Below, piece after piece: positions 13,901-23,500 of a DNA stretch of 32,413 nucleotides. A program made the translations under genes and the position numbers. The stretch's first letter is position 1; every line of letters starts with the position of its first letter. The notes beneath the pieces were generated by a model. That model did no database searches. It was not told the origin of the DNA and saw nothing but the letters and a program-made list of their open reading frames with translations. Source of the stretch: a virus; IMG/VR virus record IMGVR_UViG_3300042507_001522, positions 1 through 32,413 of that record. One strand, given 5' to 3'.

Positions 13901-16900
13901 TGGATGGTCTAGATCAAGGTATAAGGTCAAAATCAAAACAGGCTAGACAGGCTGGTGTAGAAACTGCAAATGAAATAGTTGCTGGGGCCAGGGCTGTTAA
14001 TGGAAAAACTGGGTTTGGTATGGGTCCAGGCGGATCAATGGGATACTTTATGACGGGAGTATCTCCATATGCCACAGGAAGACTATCTGCCTCCGCATTC
14101 GATAAAAAAATGGCAGATATTTCAAAAATGGCTGGCCCAAGTTCTAGCCTATCCAATAGACCTACGGCGTCAACTGGTCCAGCAGTTTCAATAGCGGGGG
14201 CAAGAGACCAGGCTGAAGGTGGGATGCGTGGTACGGGAGCAATGAATGCAATGTTTGCCCTATCTATGGTTACTTCTAGCATGTCTATGATGAGCGGGGC
14301 ATCTCAGGAAGCAACTGCAAAACTGGGCCTCTTTACAACCGCTCTAATGACAGCCTCAATGCTGCTGATGATGAGAACTCCTGGCGCGGGGATGCCAAGT
14401 AATTTTCTAGGTCTGGGTAAGGCTGGATCAGCCCTGTCAGAAAGGGCGGGAATGCAGGCTGCACAAAGAGCAGTATCTGGAACAGGCCCCGCTGTTGCAT
14501 CAAATCTTGCCACAAGACAAGTTATGGCTGTTCGACCACATGCTGTTGGAGGGTTTACTAAAATAGGTGGAGGGCTGGCTACAGCCGGAGGTGCCTTATC
14601 AATGCTTGGGGGGCCTGTGGGAATGGCGTCAGCCGCAGCCATTACTGGGCTTGTAGCAGCATACCTTCTTGTTCAAAATGCAGCGGAAGAAGCAAGGAAG
14701 CGTTCAGTAGCCGCTTTTGAAGATCCTATTAAATCAGCAGAATATTTTGGTGTAGCGATTACTGATGTAACCCAACAGATGAAAGATCTTCAGACAGGAA
14801 TAGAAGAGCCTATCGATCAGGGTATTAGGGATGCTGTAAAACAAGATTACGCCCCACTAATTGAAAAAATTCGTTTTAGTGGCGCATCAGCAGGGGCAAG
14901 AGAATTATCTTTAGTTTTTAATAAAATGATTGCCTCTGGACTGTCCGCTGAAAGTGCTACAGCAGCAGTAAAAGCGATTGCAATAGAATCTGGTCAGGCT
15001 GGTGGAGAGGCATTTGCTACAGCATATCGTGAAGGTTTAATGCGATCAACAACTCCAAAAGATGTAGCAAATAATTTAGCGGCGCAGTTTGACCCTGAAC
15101 TAATGGCTAGAAATGCAGAAGAAATTAGAGCAAGTCTAGATCAAATGAATAAGGGCCTAATCCAGGATATTCGTGGTAACACAGCACAGTTACTAAATAA
15201 CAGCATTCTAGGTTTTGATCTTAAAAATCTTCCTTTAATCAGCAGTTTGCCGCTAGCAATAGCAAGTATGTTTAGTGATATAGATGATCAATTTAAACAA
15301 AGTCTTGTAACTTCTGCAAATTATAGTGATAGCGTAGAACAACTTACTGCAAATCTTTTAGAAAATATGGACGTTTCTTCTACACAAATGATAGGAATAG
15401 TTGAAACATTATTTTCTACATTTAAAGATGCCCCAACAGAAAGTATGCAGGCATTCGATAAAATTGCAGAAACAGCCCTATCTTTTAATAATGTAGACTA
15501 TGACCCAGCCCCGATTCAAGAATTTTTAAATACATTAGATCCTATTGCTTCTATTACACTTAGCCCATTAATTCAAGAGAACGAAGAACTTGCTTTTAAA
15601 ATTCTTAAAGCAACTGCAGCAGGCATGGATCTGCAAGATATTTTAGATGCAATAGCAAGCAATAGACTAGATATTGAAATTAATGTAAGAGTAAAAATTG
15701 CAGAGTCAGAGCAAGAACTTTCTCAACTAAGAAAAGATCTTTCTGAGGGAATTGAAGGAGATCTTGAAGGTGACGTAGAAAGATTAGACACAAGGATATT
15801 AAATCTTACAAATAGAATTAGCAATCTTGGCGAAAAAAGAGAAGAATCTCTTGAAAAATTGCAGGAAAACTTTGACGGAGAACAGAAAATTCGTGAGGAT
15901 TCAGTTGAGGCCCTAGAAGATGAGTTAGAAAATAAAAAAGAAGTATTCGAAGAAGAAATGAAGGCTCTAGATGATAGACAGGATAAAATAGAAAAATCCT
16001 CAGATGCCTACATAGAATCTCTTGAAAAAAATCAAAAAGCAGATTCATTCTATGCTCAACAAAGAAAAACTGCTTTTGGTGCGCTAGAAAAACTTGCTTC
16101 TGGTGATGTGTTCGGATTCCTTCAAGAGCGCGAACAAATGTCTGCCGATGCCCAAAACTTCTCTTATGATCAAATGATTTCCGATATTGAAGAAAGAAGA
16201 GATCTTGAATTAGATGCAATAGAAGAAATTAGAGACAGCCGTCAAGAAGAGCAAGATGAATATGAAAATATGATGCAAGACAGGATAAATTCTATTCGGG
16301 ACGTAATGGAAATGCAGCAAGAGGCCCACGACATAGAAATGGAAGATGAGAAAACAAGGTTTGATACAAAAATAGAAAATGCTCAAAAAGAATTAAGAAA
16401 TAAAAGAACGCAAAGAAAAGAAATACAAGACGTTATAGATGCAGTTAAAAATGATGAAATTCTAAGTAATGAAGAACTTTCTAAAGTTCTGCCTCCACTT
16501 CAAGCAAAGCAGTACGAACAAAAACAAAAAGAAATAATAAAGAATATTTTCTTGCTAGAAATGGAAAAATCATATGAAGAAGGTGTAACTCAGAATCAAG
16601 CAGTTCTTAGGTCTGCCGCTGCTGTCAGACCCCTACTTGAAGATTTAATGCCAGGAAGTTCCGCCCAAACAGCGGAAGATATTATGGGGTACCTTGGTGC
16701 AAATCCAGAACAAACATCATATTACGGCGCTCCCCCAGGAGTAGATCCAAGCGCAGCGGCCCGTCGTGGAAATACTGGAGGGTCAACAGGGCCAACAGCA
16801 CCTGAACCAGGGGATGATTTTAATCCAAATGAAACATGGGGTCGGGCAAGAATTGGAGAAGAAAAGGTTGGTCCAAATGGAATAACCTATAGATACATGG

Positions 16901-19900
16901 GGGATGGCAAATGGACTCCTGTCGCACAAAGAGCAAGTGGTGGTCCTATAGGATTTTCTGACGGTGGCGGCGGAAAAGTAACTGGTCCTGGTGGTCCTAA
17001 GTCTGATGTAATCCCTGCATACTTATCTAATGGTGAATATGTAATTCAAGCCTCTAGTGTAAGTAAATACGGCAAGGATATGATGGATAATATCAATGCT
17101 GGTAAGTTTGCGGGGGGTGGGCCAATATCAACATCTAGAGCCGCCTCTCAAGCCAAATCAACATATCGCGGGGCTCTGCCAGGACCAATGATGTTTTATG
17201 AAGGTGGCTATATCTCTGCTGACCGCGCTGAAACGACGGCTGCTGGAAACAAATATCTTGGTGGAGTTAATGTTAAGCCGCAGTATGCTGGTGGGACACC
17301 TGGAAATGTATATGGAAAGAAGAGATTGCGGAGAGAGCAAAATAACCCATATACTCGCGGCGGATATATGCAGCCTGGTGCAGGCGGCGGCGGAAGAGCA
17401 GGATCTGGCTTTAACTTAATGTTCCAGGGAATAAAGAATAGCATCGACCAGCAAGGCATTTTCTCAACCCTGGGATCTATGGTTTCTTCTATCGCTGCAG
17501 ACCCAGCCTCACTACTTCCATTCTATGGATTGTCTAGCATTGACCAATCAAACCAGCAAGGAAAGGATATTGCATCTGCCGCTGCACTTATGGAAATTCT
17601 TGGAGTTATTCCTGGGGTAGGTATAGGGTTTAAGGGTGCATCATTATTAGGACGGTCAGCCTCTAGAAGAGTGGCGACTTCTAGCGCAATGCAACCCCTG
17701 CAATCTGGTTTAATTCCACCTAAGCCTATTGCGATATCACAAATTACTAGTGATCTAAGGTTTTCTCTAGGAATGGGTGCCCCCAGAATTCTACCACAAC
17801 CATCAAAACCAACCGCAGCCGTGCCCTCCAGAGATATGCTCCTCCTTGAGTGGGCAAAAAGTATGGCTGTTGACGAAAATCAACTAGATAATGTTTTTGG
17901 AACACTAGTCCCTAATAGTCAGGGGGGAATTAGTCCTGGAGGCTTAGTTATTGGTAGGGACGGTGTTCGTAGATATGTTAAAGGTCCGTATGATTCTGAA
18001 TCTGGAGCAAAATCTGTTTATTTAGAGTCTTTAATTGCAAATGCATATAAGGCCCTTAATATGAATGTACCTGATGTAAGCCTTCTTAATATTGGGGCAA
18101 AAGAAAGATACTTCCCTGGGAAAAACCTCACACCAGAACTTGCTGCGATGGGACTAAACTATTTTCCACCTGGAGAACTTGTAACTTCAAGCACAATGTT
18201 AGATAATGTTAAACATGTTTCAGAATTTTTTGGAAAGAATCCAAACCGCGATTGGGCGGACGGATTAACATTTGTAGAATCACAATTAGATAGCAGTATG
18301 CAATCAAGGCTTGCAAGAGAGGGTGGAATAGGAAAGGCTGTAGATACACTATTTGGATTAAGAGATTCACATATATTCAATTATATTATTAAAGAAGATG
18401 AATCCATTCCTCTTGGCGCACCAGGAAGACTTATTCCATATAGAATAGATTTTGGAAGCAATGTTTTTCAAACTCCTGACGGCAGGCCAGTGACCAATGA
18501 TCCTACCGACCCATTAAAAATTCTTGACCCGAGGTACGGAAGTTCATTTGGTTTTGGAAAAGTAACTGGTTCTGTATATAAGCAACAAGTTCTTAGGTTA
18601 GAAGAAATTATTGGAGATGCAGGCGGGATAGGTGGCCTTATAGATCCTATTGTTGAAAAATTTGCACTTCAGGCTCCACAACATAGATTAGTTAATCCAA
18701 ATTTCTTAAAATTCGTTTTATTAGAACGTCTAAAGGCAATGGTCGAAGGAGCAAGAGGCTATGCTAACGGTGGACTGGTTCAAAAATTTGCTGATGGCGG
18801 AGAAGCACTCACTTTACCAAACAGGGGGCTTCCAGGTAAACTATCATTAATTAATAGAAATGATCCTAATACTCCTGCTAATGGTGGATTCCTTCCTGGG
18901 GTTGGAACTACAGGTGTTGCTGCGGCTGCACGACCAACAACTACAACTATTGGCGCTCAAGGTGGTCCTAATGGATGGCCTTGGATATCATCCTATAACT
19001 CTGGTTTACTGGATACTAAAAAGATCCCTGGTACTAACGTAAATCTGACCATGAATAAAGATGTTTTGCCATTGTTCTTAGCATTAGCAAGTGATTATAA
19101 TAGAACAATTAGAAAAATTGGCCCAGGCAGCGGCGGTTTCGATCCAAGAACAGATAGGCCAGAAAGCGAAAGGGCAAGGTCAAATCATCCATCTGGAACA
19201 GCAATGGATATTAACTGGTCAGAAGAAGGCGCTCTGTCAAATAGTACAGATTTATTTAATTGGTGGAAAACAGGAAAAACTTCTGCTGGGGCACCCTGGA
19301 AACCTATTTCTCCACAACCATATAAAACTGCTTTAAGTTTAAAGAACAAATATAAAGTTGTTGACTGGTTTGGACCCACTTCATTAGGTGGCTATATTAA
19401 TGGCACACCAGACTATATGCATTGGCAAATATCTCAAGGCGGTGGAGTAGTTACCCCACAAAGAGTAGCACAGGTCATAGGCGAACTAGGAATTAACCCA
19501 GATGGAACATTCAACAGGCCTAATACTTATGCGGCTGGAGGATTTATTTCTGGACCTGGCGGACCAAGATCTGATATGATTCCAGCAATGCTTTCTAATG
19601 GAGAATATGTAGTTAAAGCATCTAGTGTATCCAAGTATGGTAAAGGATTTATGGATCAGATTAACTCTGGTTCACTCAATCCATTCCAAGGTTCATCTAT
19701 GCAACCTAGAATGTTTGCAGACGGTGGAATGGTTGGGCCTGCACCTATGCCAGCATTTAGTATGCCAGCAATGGCAGATACATCTGTTGGAGTTAATAAC
19801 ACTAACTATGCTGGAAACTCTTCTTCAACAAGAAATAACACCAAGGTTAAGGTTGTTATAAATGGTGCTGGCGGCAAGGGTGCTAACGCAATTGCTAATA

Positions 19901-19959
19901 AAGTTATTAGTATGATTAACTCTGCAAACAATAGAAGAAACCATAGTAGGAGTATCTAA
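10960..19959 (+). CDS. Giant tape-measure protein with kinase-like and M15 peptidase domains
   Basis: The protein has about 2999 aa and sets tail length. Residues 175-505 form a TP901-type tape-measure core (FRDLDKELTRFQKVYGSDL, then AALAADIAATGAEGEKL and LLVAMREGGIPAAEAANALK). A hydrophobic segment lies near 538-566, others near 1110-1140 and 1215-1235. A motif IPAMLEPGEF/IPAYLSNGEY/IPAMLSNGEY with following SSVSKYGK recurs at 667, 2009 and 2865. Residues 1577-1835 are a charged coiled coil. Residues about 2291-2605 look like a PI3/4K- or HipA-type kinase (K2341, E2356, D2469-x-H-x-x-N2474, D2497-F-G). Residues 2670-2830 match M15 peptidases (H2743 and D2750 in SNHPSGTAMD, H2821 in MHWQ). 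GTG 10951 and TTG 10954 are alternative starts; TTG 10960 has AGAGG 9 nt upstream. The peptidase should open peptidoglycan during DNA entry; the kinase role is unknown. Confidence 0.9.
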   Translation: MANIHSTITYNANLSAAQAQIKALTTQIGALTAAFNTLDKSALTAQRSLAATFAAGVGQAGGFTTSTVKATSAVETFGRQLAANRLTMRQYFREAITGYTRENSLMRRLAEQQVRYQQSMAVPVGGGQAMMMTPQNINAASNAAALASQRFSVFNQLVNGGATAMLNWGKNTQWAGRQLMVGFTVPLMLFTAVASKQFRDLDKELTRFQKVYGSDLGNAISESTNRMREQVKQLAFDISSTYGIAAKETAALAADIAATGAEGEKLISGVQQTTRLAVLGEVDRQEAMKATLSLQSAFRMNTNELAESINFLNAVENQTSATLQDLSTAIPKVGPVVRSLGGDIKDLATLLVAMREGGIPAAEAANALKSGLASLINPTKQASEVAKQFGVDLVGIVEANRGQLMPTIYAMQEALSGLDSFSRSRVIEQIFGKYQFARLTALFDNIGRAGSQTQSVVELASKSSTELAAVANQELRILTESTAVKFQRTLEDLKNSIMPIGQVLTETLIPIFEFIGSGMKTFASFFQALPEPVKNFAKYGVAIAALAGPIIMLVGLFGNLIANGLKFGMMLTRIGARIAGIKTEKFELLTADVMAAKLGVDRLTTSFDTQEKALLRLTGVLSSYEASLRRLTTANPALFVPGAIPGARGQIPIRRQAGSTRPEFVPGSGRGDKIPAMLEPGEFIVNRAATEKYAPVLMEMNRGTLKGFQKGTGEESVSIRPLNKGDSGYSAPSTIRGGGNTSVGEGGARGHIMGVPLIPGTSGGRTTTTGGKRLVIGGQDITWHKQFWLEVTKEENKLTEVLRGSSRNTRLFSQSVREAAVAHGATQEQIDRIQRRIVNGIIQDEQDIVLYKAALQNLASKIETGSVLVTEKPLKSAVTATPRLGPTISNVLAQQTPMVGATTQDFIKLRQYAIEQFKRIENTSGAVAQAARVGLAKFIQSIDVELKALGNIPARLDKSIRDAAKAQSPALRFDKTGKDIVDGLDQGIRSKSKQARQAGVETANEIVAGARAVNGKTGFGMGPGGSMGYFMTGVSPYATGRLSASAFDKKMADISKMAGPSSSLSNRPTASTGPAVSIAGARDQAEGGMRGTGAMNAMFALSMVTSSMSMMSGASQEATAKLGLFTTALMTASMLLMMRTPGAGMPSNFLGLGKAGSALSERAGMQAAQRAVSGTGPAVASNLATRQVMAVRPHAVGGFTKIGGGLATAGGALSMLGGPVGMASAAAITGLVAAYLLVQNAAEEARKRSVAAFEDPIKSAEYFGVAITDVTQQMKDLQTGIEEPIDQGIRDAVKQDYAPLIEKIRFSGASAGARELSLVFNKMIASGLSAESATAAVKAIAIESGQAGGEAFATAYREGLMRSTTPKDVANNLAAQFDPELMARNAEEIRASLDQMNKGLIQDIRGNTAQLLNNSILGFDLKNLPLISSLPLAIASMFSDIDDQFKQSLVTSANYSDSVEQLTANLLENMDVSSTQMIGIVETLFSTFKDAPTESMQAFDKIAETALSFNNVDYDPAPIQEFLNTLDPIASITLSPLIQENEELAFKILKATAAGMDLQDILDAIASNRLDIEINVRVKIAESEQELSQLRKDLSEGIEGDLEGDVERLDTRILNLTNRISNLGEKREESLEKLQENFDGEQKIREDSVEALEDELENKKEVFEEEMKALDDRQDKIEKSSDAYIESLEKNQKADSFYAQQRKTAFGALEKLASGDVFGFLQEREQMSADAQNFSYDQMISDIEERRDLELDAIEEIRDSRQEEQDEYENMMQDRINSIRDVMEMQQEAHDIEMEDEKTRFDTKIENAQKELRNKRTQRKEIQDVIDAVKNDEILSNEELSKVLPPLQAKQYEQKQKEIIKNIFLLEMEKSYEEGVTQNQAVLRSAAAVRPLLEDLMPGSSAQTAEDIMGYLGANPEQTSYYGAPPGVDPSAAARRGNTGGSTGPTAPEPGDDFNPNETWGRARIGEEKVGPNGITYRYMGDGKWTPVAQRASGGPIGFSDGGGGKVTGPGGPKSDVIPAYLSNGEYVIQASSVSKYGKDMMDNINAGKFAGGGPISTSRAASQAKSTYRGALPGPMMFYEGGYISADRAETTAAGNKYLGGVNVKPQYAGGTPGNVYGKKRLRREQNNPYTRGGYMQPGAGGGGRAGSGFNLMFQGIKNSIDQQGIFSTLGSMVSSIAADPASLLPFYGLSSIDQSNQQGKDIASAAALMEILGVIPGVGIGFKGASLLGRSASRRVATSSAMQPLQSGLIPPKPIAISQITSDLRFSLGMGAPRILPQPSKPTAAVPSRDMLLLEWAKSMAVDENQLDNVFGTLVPNSQGGISPGGLVIGRDGVRRYVKGPYDSESGAKSVYLESLIANAYKALNMNVPDVSLLNIGAKERYFPGKNLTPELAAMGLNYFPPGELVTSSTMLDNVKHVSEFFGKNPNRDWADGLTFVESQLDSSMQSRLAREGGIGKAVDTLFGLRDSHIFNYIIKEDESIPLGAPGRLIPYRIDFGSNVFQTPDGRPVTNDPTDPLKILDPRYGSSFGFGKVTGSVYKQQVLRLEEIIGDAGGIGGLIDPIVEKFALQAPQHRLVNPNFLKFVLLERLKAMVEGARGYANGGLVQKFADGGEALTLPNRGLPGKLSLINRNDPNTPANGGFLPGVGTTGVAAAARPTTTTIGAQGGPNGWPWISSYNSGLLDTKKIPGTNVNLTMNKDVLPLFLALASDYNRTIRKIGPGSGGFDPRTDRPESERARSNHPSGTAMDINWSEEGALSNSTDLFNWWKTGKTSAGAPWKPISPQPYKTALSLKNKYKVVDWFGPTSLGGYINGTPDYMHWQISQGGGVVTPQRVAQVIGELGINPDGTFNRPNTYAAGGFISGPGGPRSDMIPAMLSNGEYVVKASSVSKYGKGFMDQINSGSLNPFQGSSMQPRMFADGGMVGPAPMPAFSMPAMADTSVGVNNTNYAGNSSSTRNNTKVKVVINGAGGKGANAIANKVISMINSANNRRNHSRSI
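12958..13050 (+). repeat. Tape-measure motif copy 1 (IPAMLEPGEF)
   Basis: This encodes GSGRGDKIPAMLEPGEFIVN and following residues, the most diverged of three copies. The pattern is G-x-x-x-D-x-I-P-A-x-L-x-x-G-E-(F/Y)-(I/V)-(V/I). It precedes a Gly-rich linker. Confidence 0.65.
16984..17118 (+). repeat. Tape-measure motif copy 2 (IPAYLSNGEY)
   Basis: This encodes GPGGPKSDVIPAYLSNGEYV, then ASSVSKYGKDMMDNINAGKF. It lies directly after the coiled-coil region and is closely similar to copy 3 (19552-19677). Confidence 0.8.
19552..19677 (+). repeat. Tape-measure motif copy 3 (IPAMLSNGEY)
   Basis: This encodes GPGGPRSDMIPAMLSNGEYV, then ASSVSKYGKGFMDQINSGSL. It shares most residues with copy 2 over about 42 aa and follows the M15 peptidase domain near the C-terminus. 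Confidence 0.8.
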
Positions 19960-19962
19960 CAC

Positions 19963-20502
19963 ATGTCTACTACGACATTACAAAGAATATGGACTCGTCC
20001 AGCATTAATGATATTTTCAGAAAATGCTCCCGTGGTGGTTAATGCTGCCTCAGGCCAATGGAATCTTGGCGCAGCAGATACAGACTTTCTATACCTTACT
20101 GACGACAGTAGATCAGAGTTACAGATAGCAATAGAAAGAATTGAATATAAGAAAAGAATGATTAATGGAAGAATGAGATCTTATCATGTGGCAGATAAGA
20201 AAACATTCTCTGTGTCATGGCAGGATCTTCCTTCCGTGCGAGATGAATTATCTGAGACTAGATTTGGCGGAACTACAACAGGCTGGGCATCCTCTCAACA
20301 GATGCTTGACTGGCATAAAGATCATACAGACAGTTTCTATCTCACTTTGGTTTATGACACTCCTACATCATCTTCAGCCGTACCGCTGAAGTACTCATTA
20401 GAATACTATAATGTTTTCTTTGAGGATTTTAGTTATGTCATTACAAAGCGAGGGGCGACACACGATCTTTGGGATATCTCCATGACTTTGGTGGAGGTGT
20501 AA
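19963..20502 (+). CDS. Minor tail protein after the tape measure (distal-tail position)
   Basis: The 179-aa protein is the first gene after the tape measure, the slot of distal tail proteins. It starts with MSTTTLQRIWTRPALMIFSE and then has a beta pattern: LQIAIERIEYKKRMINGRMR, YHVADKKTFSVSWQDLP, DSFYLTLVYDTPTSSS, YYNVFFEDFSYVITKRGATH and DLWDISMTLVEV. Three long strands that end in "x-Y-x-I-x-x-x-G...D-x-W-D-I-x-x-T-L-x-E-V" resemble tube-fold domains of tail proteins, which fits a ring at the tube-tip junction. At 179 aa it is shorter than the usual 250-300 aa distal tail protein, so it would be the tube-binding domain only. It is translationally coupled to the next gene (TAATG). Function is by position and fold pattern. 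Confidence 0.55.
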   Translation: MSTTTLQRIWTRPALMIFSENAPVVVNAASGQWNLGAADTDFLYLTDDSRSELQIAIERIEYKKRMINGRMRSYHVADKKTFSVSWQDLPSVRDELSETRFGGTTTGWASSQQMLDWHKDHTDSFYLTLVYDTPTSSSAVPLKYSLEYYNVFFEDFSYVITKRGATHDLWDISMTLVEV

Positions 20503-23500
20503 TGTTAAACTATAGCGATATTCGTGACCTATATAAAAATGCTGACAGAATAAATAGCGAACATCAAGTTATTGCTGAATGGAATATGAATAAGTATTTT
20601 TCTATAGAAAAATATGGATTATATAAACTTTACGGTCAAGAATTTATCTATTCATCTAGTAGTTCAAATATTATCGACGGCAAAAACAGAATTTTATTTA
20701 ATGAGGATGAAACAAAAATAGATCCTAAATCAGAATTTTATTCACAACTATCATCTGTTTTTAAACCTAATAGACCAGACGCTGGAATTGTTTTTGCTCA
20801 AAAACATCCTGGAGCCGTGTTCTCAGACAGCGTATTTGACATTAGAGTGTCAAGACTTTCTACTGCTTCCGCTAGATTTTATCCAGTATCAGAAGGCAGA
20901 ACATATGATTACTATAACTCTGGCAAGTTTCTTGGCTTTGATCAGATTGCTGATGTAAAAAGAAAAATGGTCGGGGTGGCGAATAGTTTTGGGAGCATCT
21001 CGGATGTTAACCCATTTGTTGTTTATGAGCAAGATGTTATGTGCAATAAAATAGTTATTAAGGTACAAAATCATCTAGCCATTCCCTCATCATTTTCAAT
21101 AGATATTTTAGTTAGTGGATCATGGACTCAAATTTATAATGTTCCAAGAACTGAAGAAAGATTATCAAATCCAAGCGCTAGTGCTAATAGCAACGATGAC
21201 TTTATATCAGGAGAACTTAATTTATATTATCAAAGAAATGGAACTTGGTCTAAAACAGTTACAAGACTAGAAGATTTTGACGAACTTATATCAGCATCTC
21301 CAACTCATTTTAAAAAGATTCGTGGGATAAGATTTAGAGTGGACTCGATGGTTCCAGTAGTTCTACCTCCTCAAAAGCCAACTGGAGAAAAATGGGTCAG
21401 CACTCTTAAAAATGCACCCCTAGAACTTATAGAAATATCTCCACGACTAGAGGCAGACGTTAGTGACTATGTTGAGTCTTTTAATTTAGCCTCTTCCATT
21501 GGTGATTCTACAAGTTTTGGTTTACCAGTCGGAACGGTCGTATCTGGAACTGGTAATATATCTTTATCAAATGAGGATGGACAATTTCTTTTTGCTAGCA
21601 TTTTAAGTACATCTAAAATGCTTAATGAAGATGTAAAATTTAACTTCTACCAAAAGGTATATGTACCAGACGTAAATCAGACATTCAATATTCCAATGGG
21701 AGTTCTATACTCAAATCAATGGAATATAGGTGAAGATTATTCTGTATCAGTTTCTTTAGAGGATGGCATGAAGTACCTCAGGCAACTGTCCGCCCCTGAT
21801 TTTATGATATCTTCATTTGCTGCTACATCAGCCATTATTTTAATGATATTAGATAATGTTGGAGTGACTGGCCTAGACTTTAGAAAGTCCTCCGATTCTA
21901 GGGAAAACGATAAAGAAGATACTTTAATTAAAAATTTCTTTTGTAAAAAAGAGCAAACGGTAGCAGAAGTATTTGAACAGATAGCGGTGGCAACACAATG
22001 TTCTATGTACTATGATGCTACGGGTAAATTAAACGTACTTACAAAAGAAAGATTAACAGAGAATGCTGCGATAGAAGACTCTGTTCAAGAAATTAACTTT
22101 AACCCAGATCCCAAGAAATATGTTTGGTATAACAATGCATGGTTTAACTATAATGGTGTTGTAGGAAATCTTCCTGGGGGTACAACCTGGGCTAATTCCC
22201 CATACTATGGATTCTATGTTTCCCCCGATCACACTCCCCCAGCGCAATCTCCTGGCACAGACTTCTGGTTAGTTATGGATGAAAATGTTTCTGCGGAAGA
22301 GAGTGAAGATTCATATATATCAAACTATAGTTCTAATGTTGTATCTTTAGCGGAAGAAAAAATTAACCCCATAACAGATGGAGATATTGCATACCATTTT
22401 TATGGTCCTAAAAGAGCCCCCATGTCTAATATTATTGAGGACACGCAGAAAAAACTTTATCAGCAGTTATTGATAGATCAATTCCCTATGAACTCCCTGG
22501 CCTTCTCTAACTTTGAATATGGAACAACCATAATGTGGCAGCCATCAGACGATAACTCATCTGTTCTAGGGGCGGCTAATGTCATTAAAGATCTATATGA
22601 ATATAGGTTAAAGGATTTATATGATGAAAAAACTTATACACAATTTAATGAAGAAGACGCCATTAGAGCAATGTTTACCACCGAAACTGCTGATAACTAC
22701 AGAAGATCTTTAGTAATTTATTTAGATACAAATGAGGGCTTTACGATACCAGATTATGAAGGATATGTTCTTATAGATAATGAATATATTAAGTATCGTG
22801 GAAAGTTATTTTATGTCGCTGGTACCAATGGAATTTATGGCAACAGGATGATCTTTACTGAAGAAGAGTTTTTTGAGTTAAAGTCTTCTTTAGGGAAAGG
22901 TGACTCAATATCATTTAGAGGTTTAATAGTAGACGTTAAATTTAAGAATATTAACAAGGTTAATGATAAATATGAGTATCAAGTGATAGGCGACGGTAGA
23001 GGTAAATTCAGTAGTGATGTATCAAGACATTATGCAGTAGTAGAGGAATCAGATGGAATAGAGCCTTCAAATAGATTTAAACTAGTTCTTGGAGAAAAAG
23101 CAAACTATAATGTTCCAGGTCAACTAGAGGCCACAACAAAATTTAATTTCTTGGATAAAGTTAAATATAAGTCTGCTAAAAAATTCTTAGGAACTATTCC
23201 GAGCGATACGCTAGACACCTACCTTGGATTTCTTAAAATATCTGGGCCTACTGCTCCTAAGTCGGACAGGGATGTGCTTGAATCTGTCACAAGCGCCTCG
23301 CCGTCTAATTCTGTAGTAAAAGAGTTAAATAAAATAAATGATCAGGTAAACGATGATGTTCCTGGAAAAGACTTTGATCCATTTGTATCTCTTATGGGAG
23401 AAAAAGCATTATATGGTCAGAAAATTACTTTGCCATTTGCTCCAAACTTTATATCTACAAGGATGAGGCTATACTCTCCTAGAAAGATAGTAGATAAAAA

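Noticed and set aside
13914-14642. Long minus-strand frames under the tape measure (Ala/Pro-rich)
   Set aside because: They come from the Gly/Ala-rich tape-measure coding; no start signals.
15818-16219. Minus-strand frame rich in Phe, Leu and His
   Set aside because: It is the reverse reading of the Glu/Lys coiled coil and not a membrane protein gene.
20469-20501. TTG start for the large hub protein
   Set aside because: It overlaps the previous gene by 33 nt without a ribosome site, while ATG 20502 has GGTGGAGGTG and TAATG coupling.
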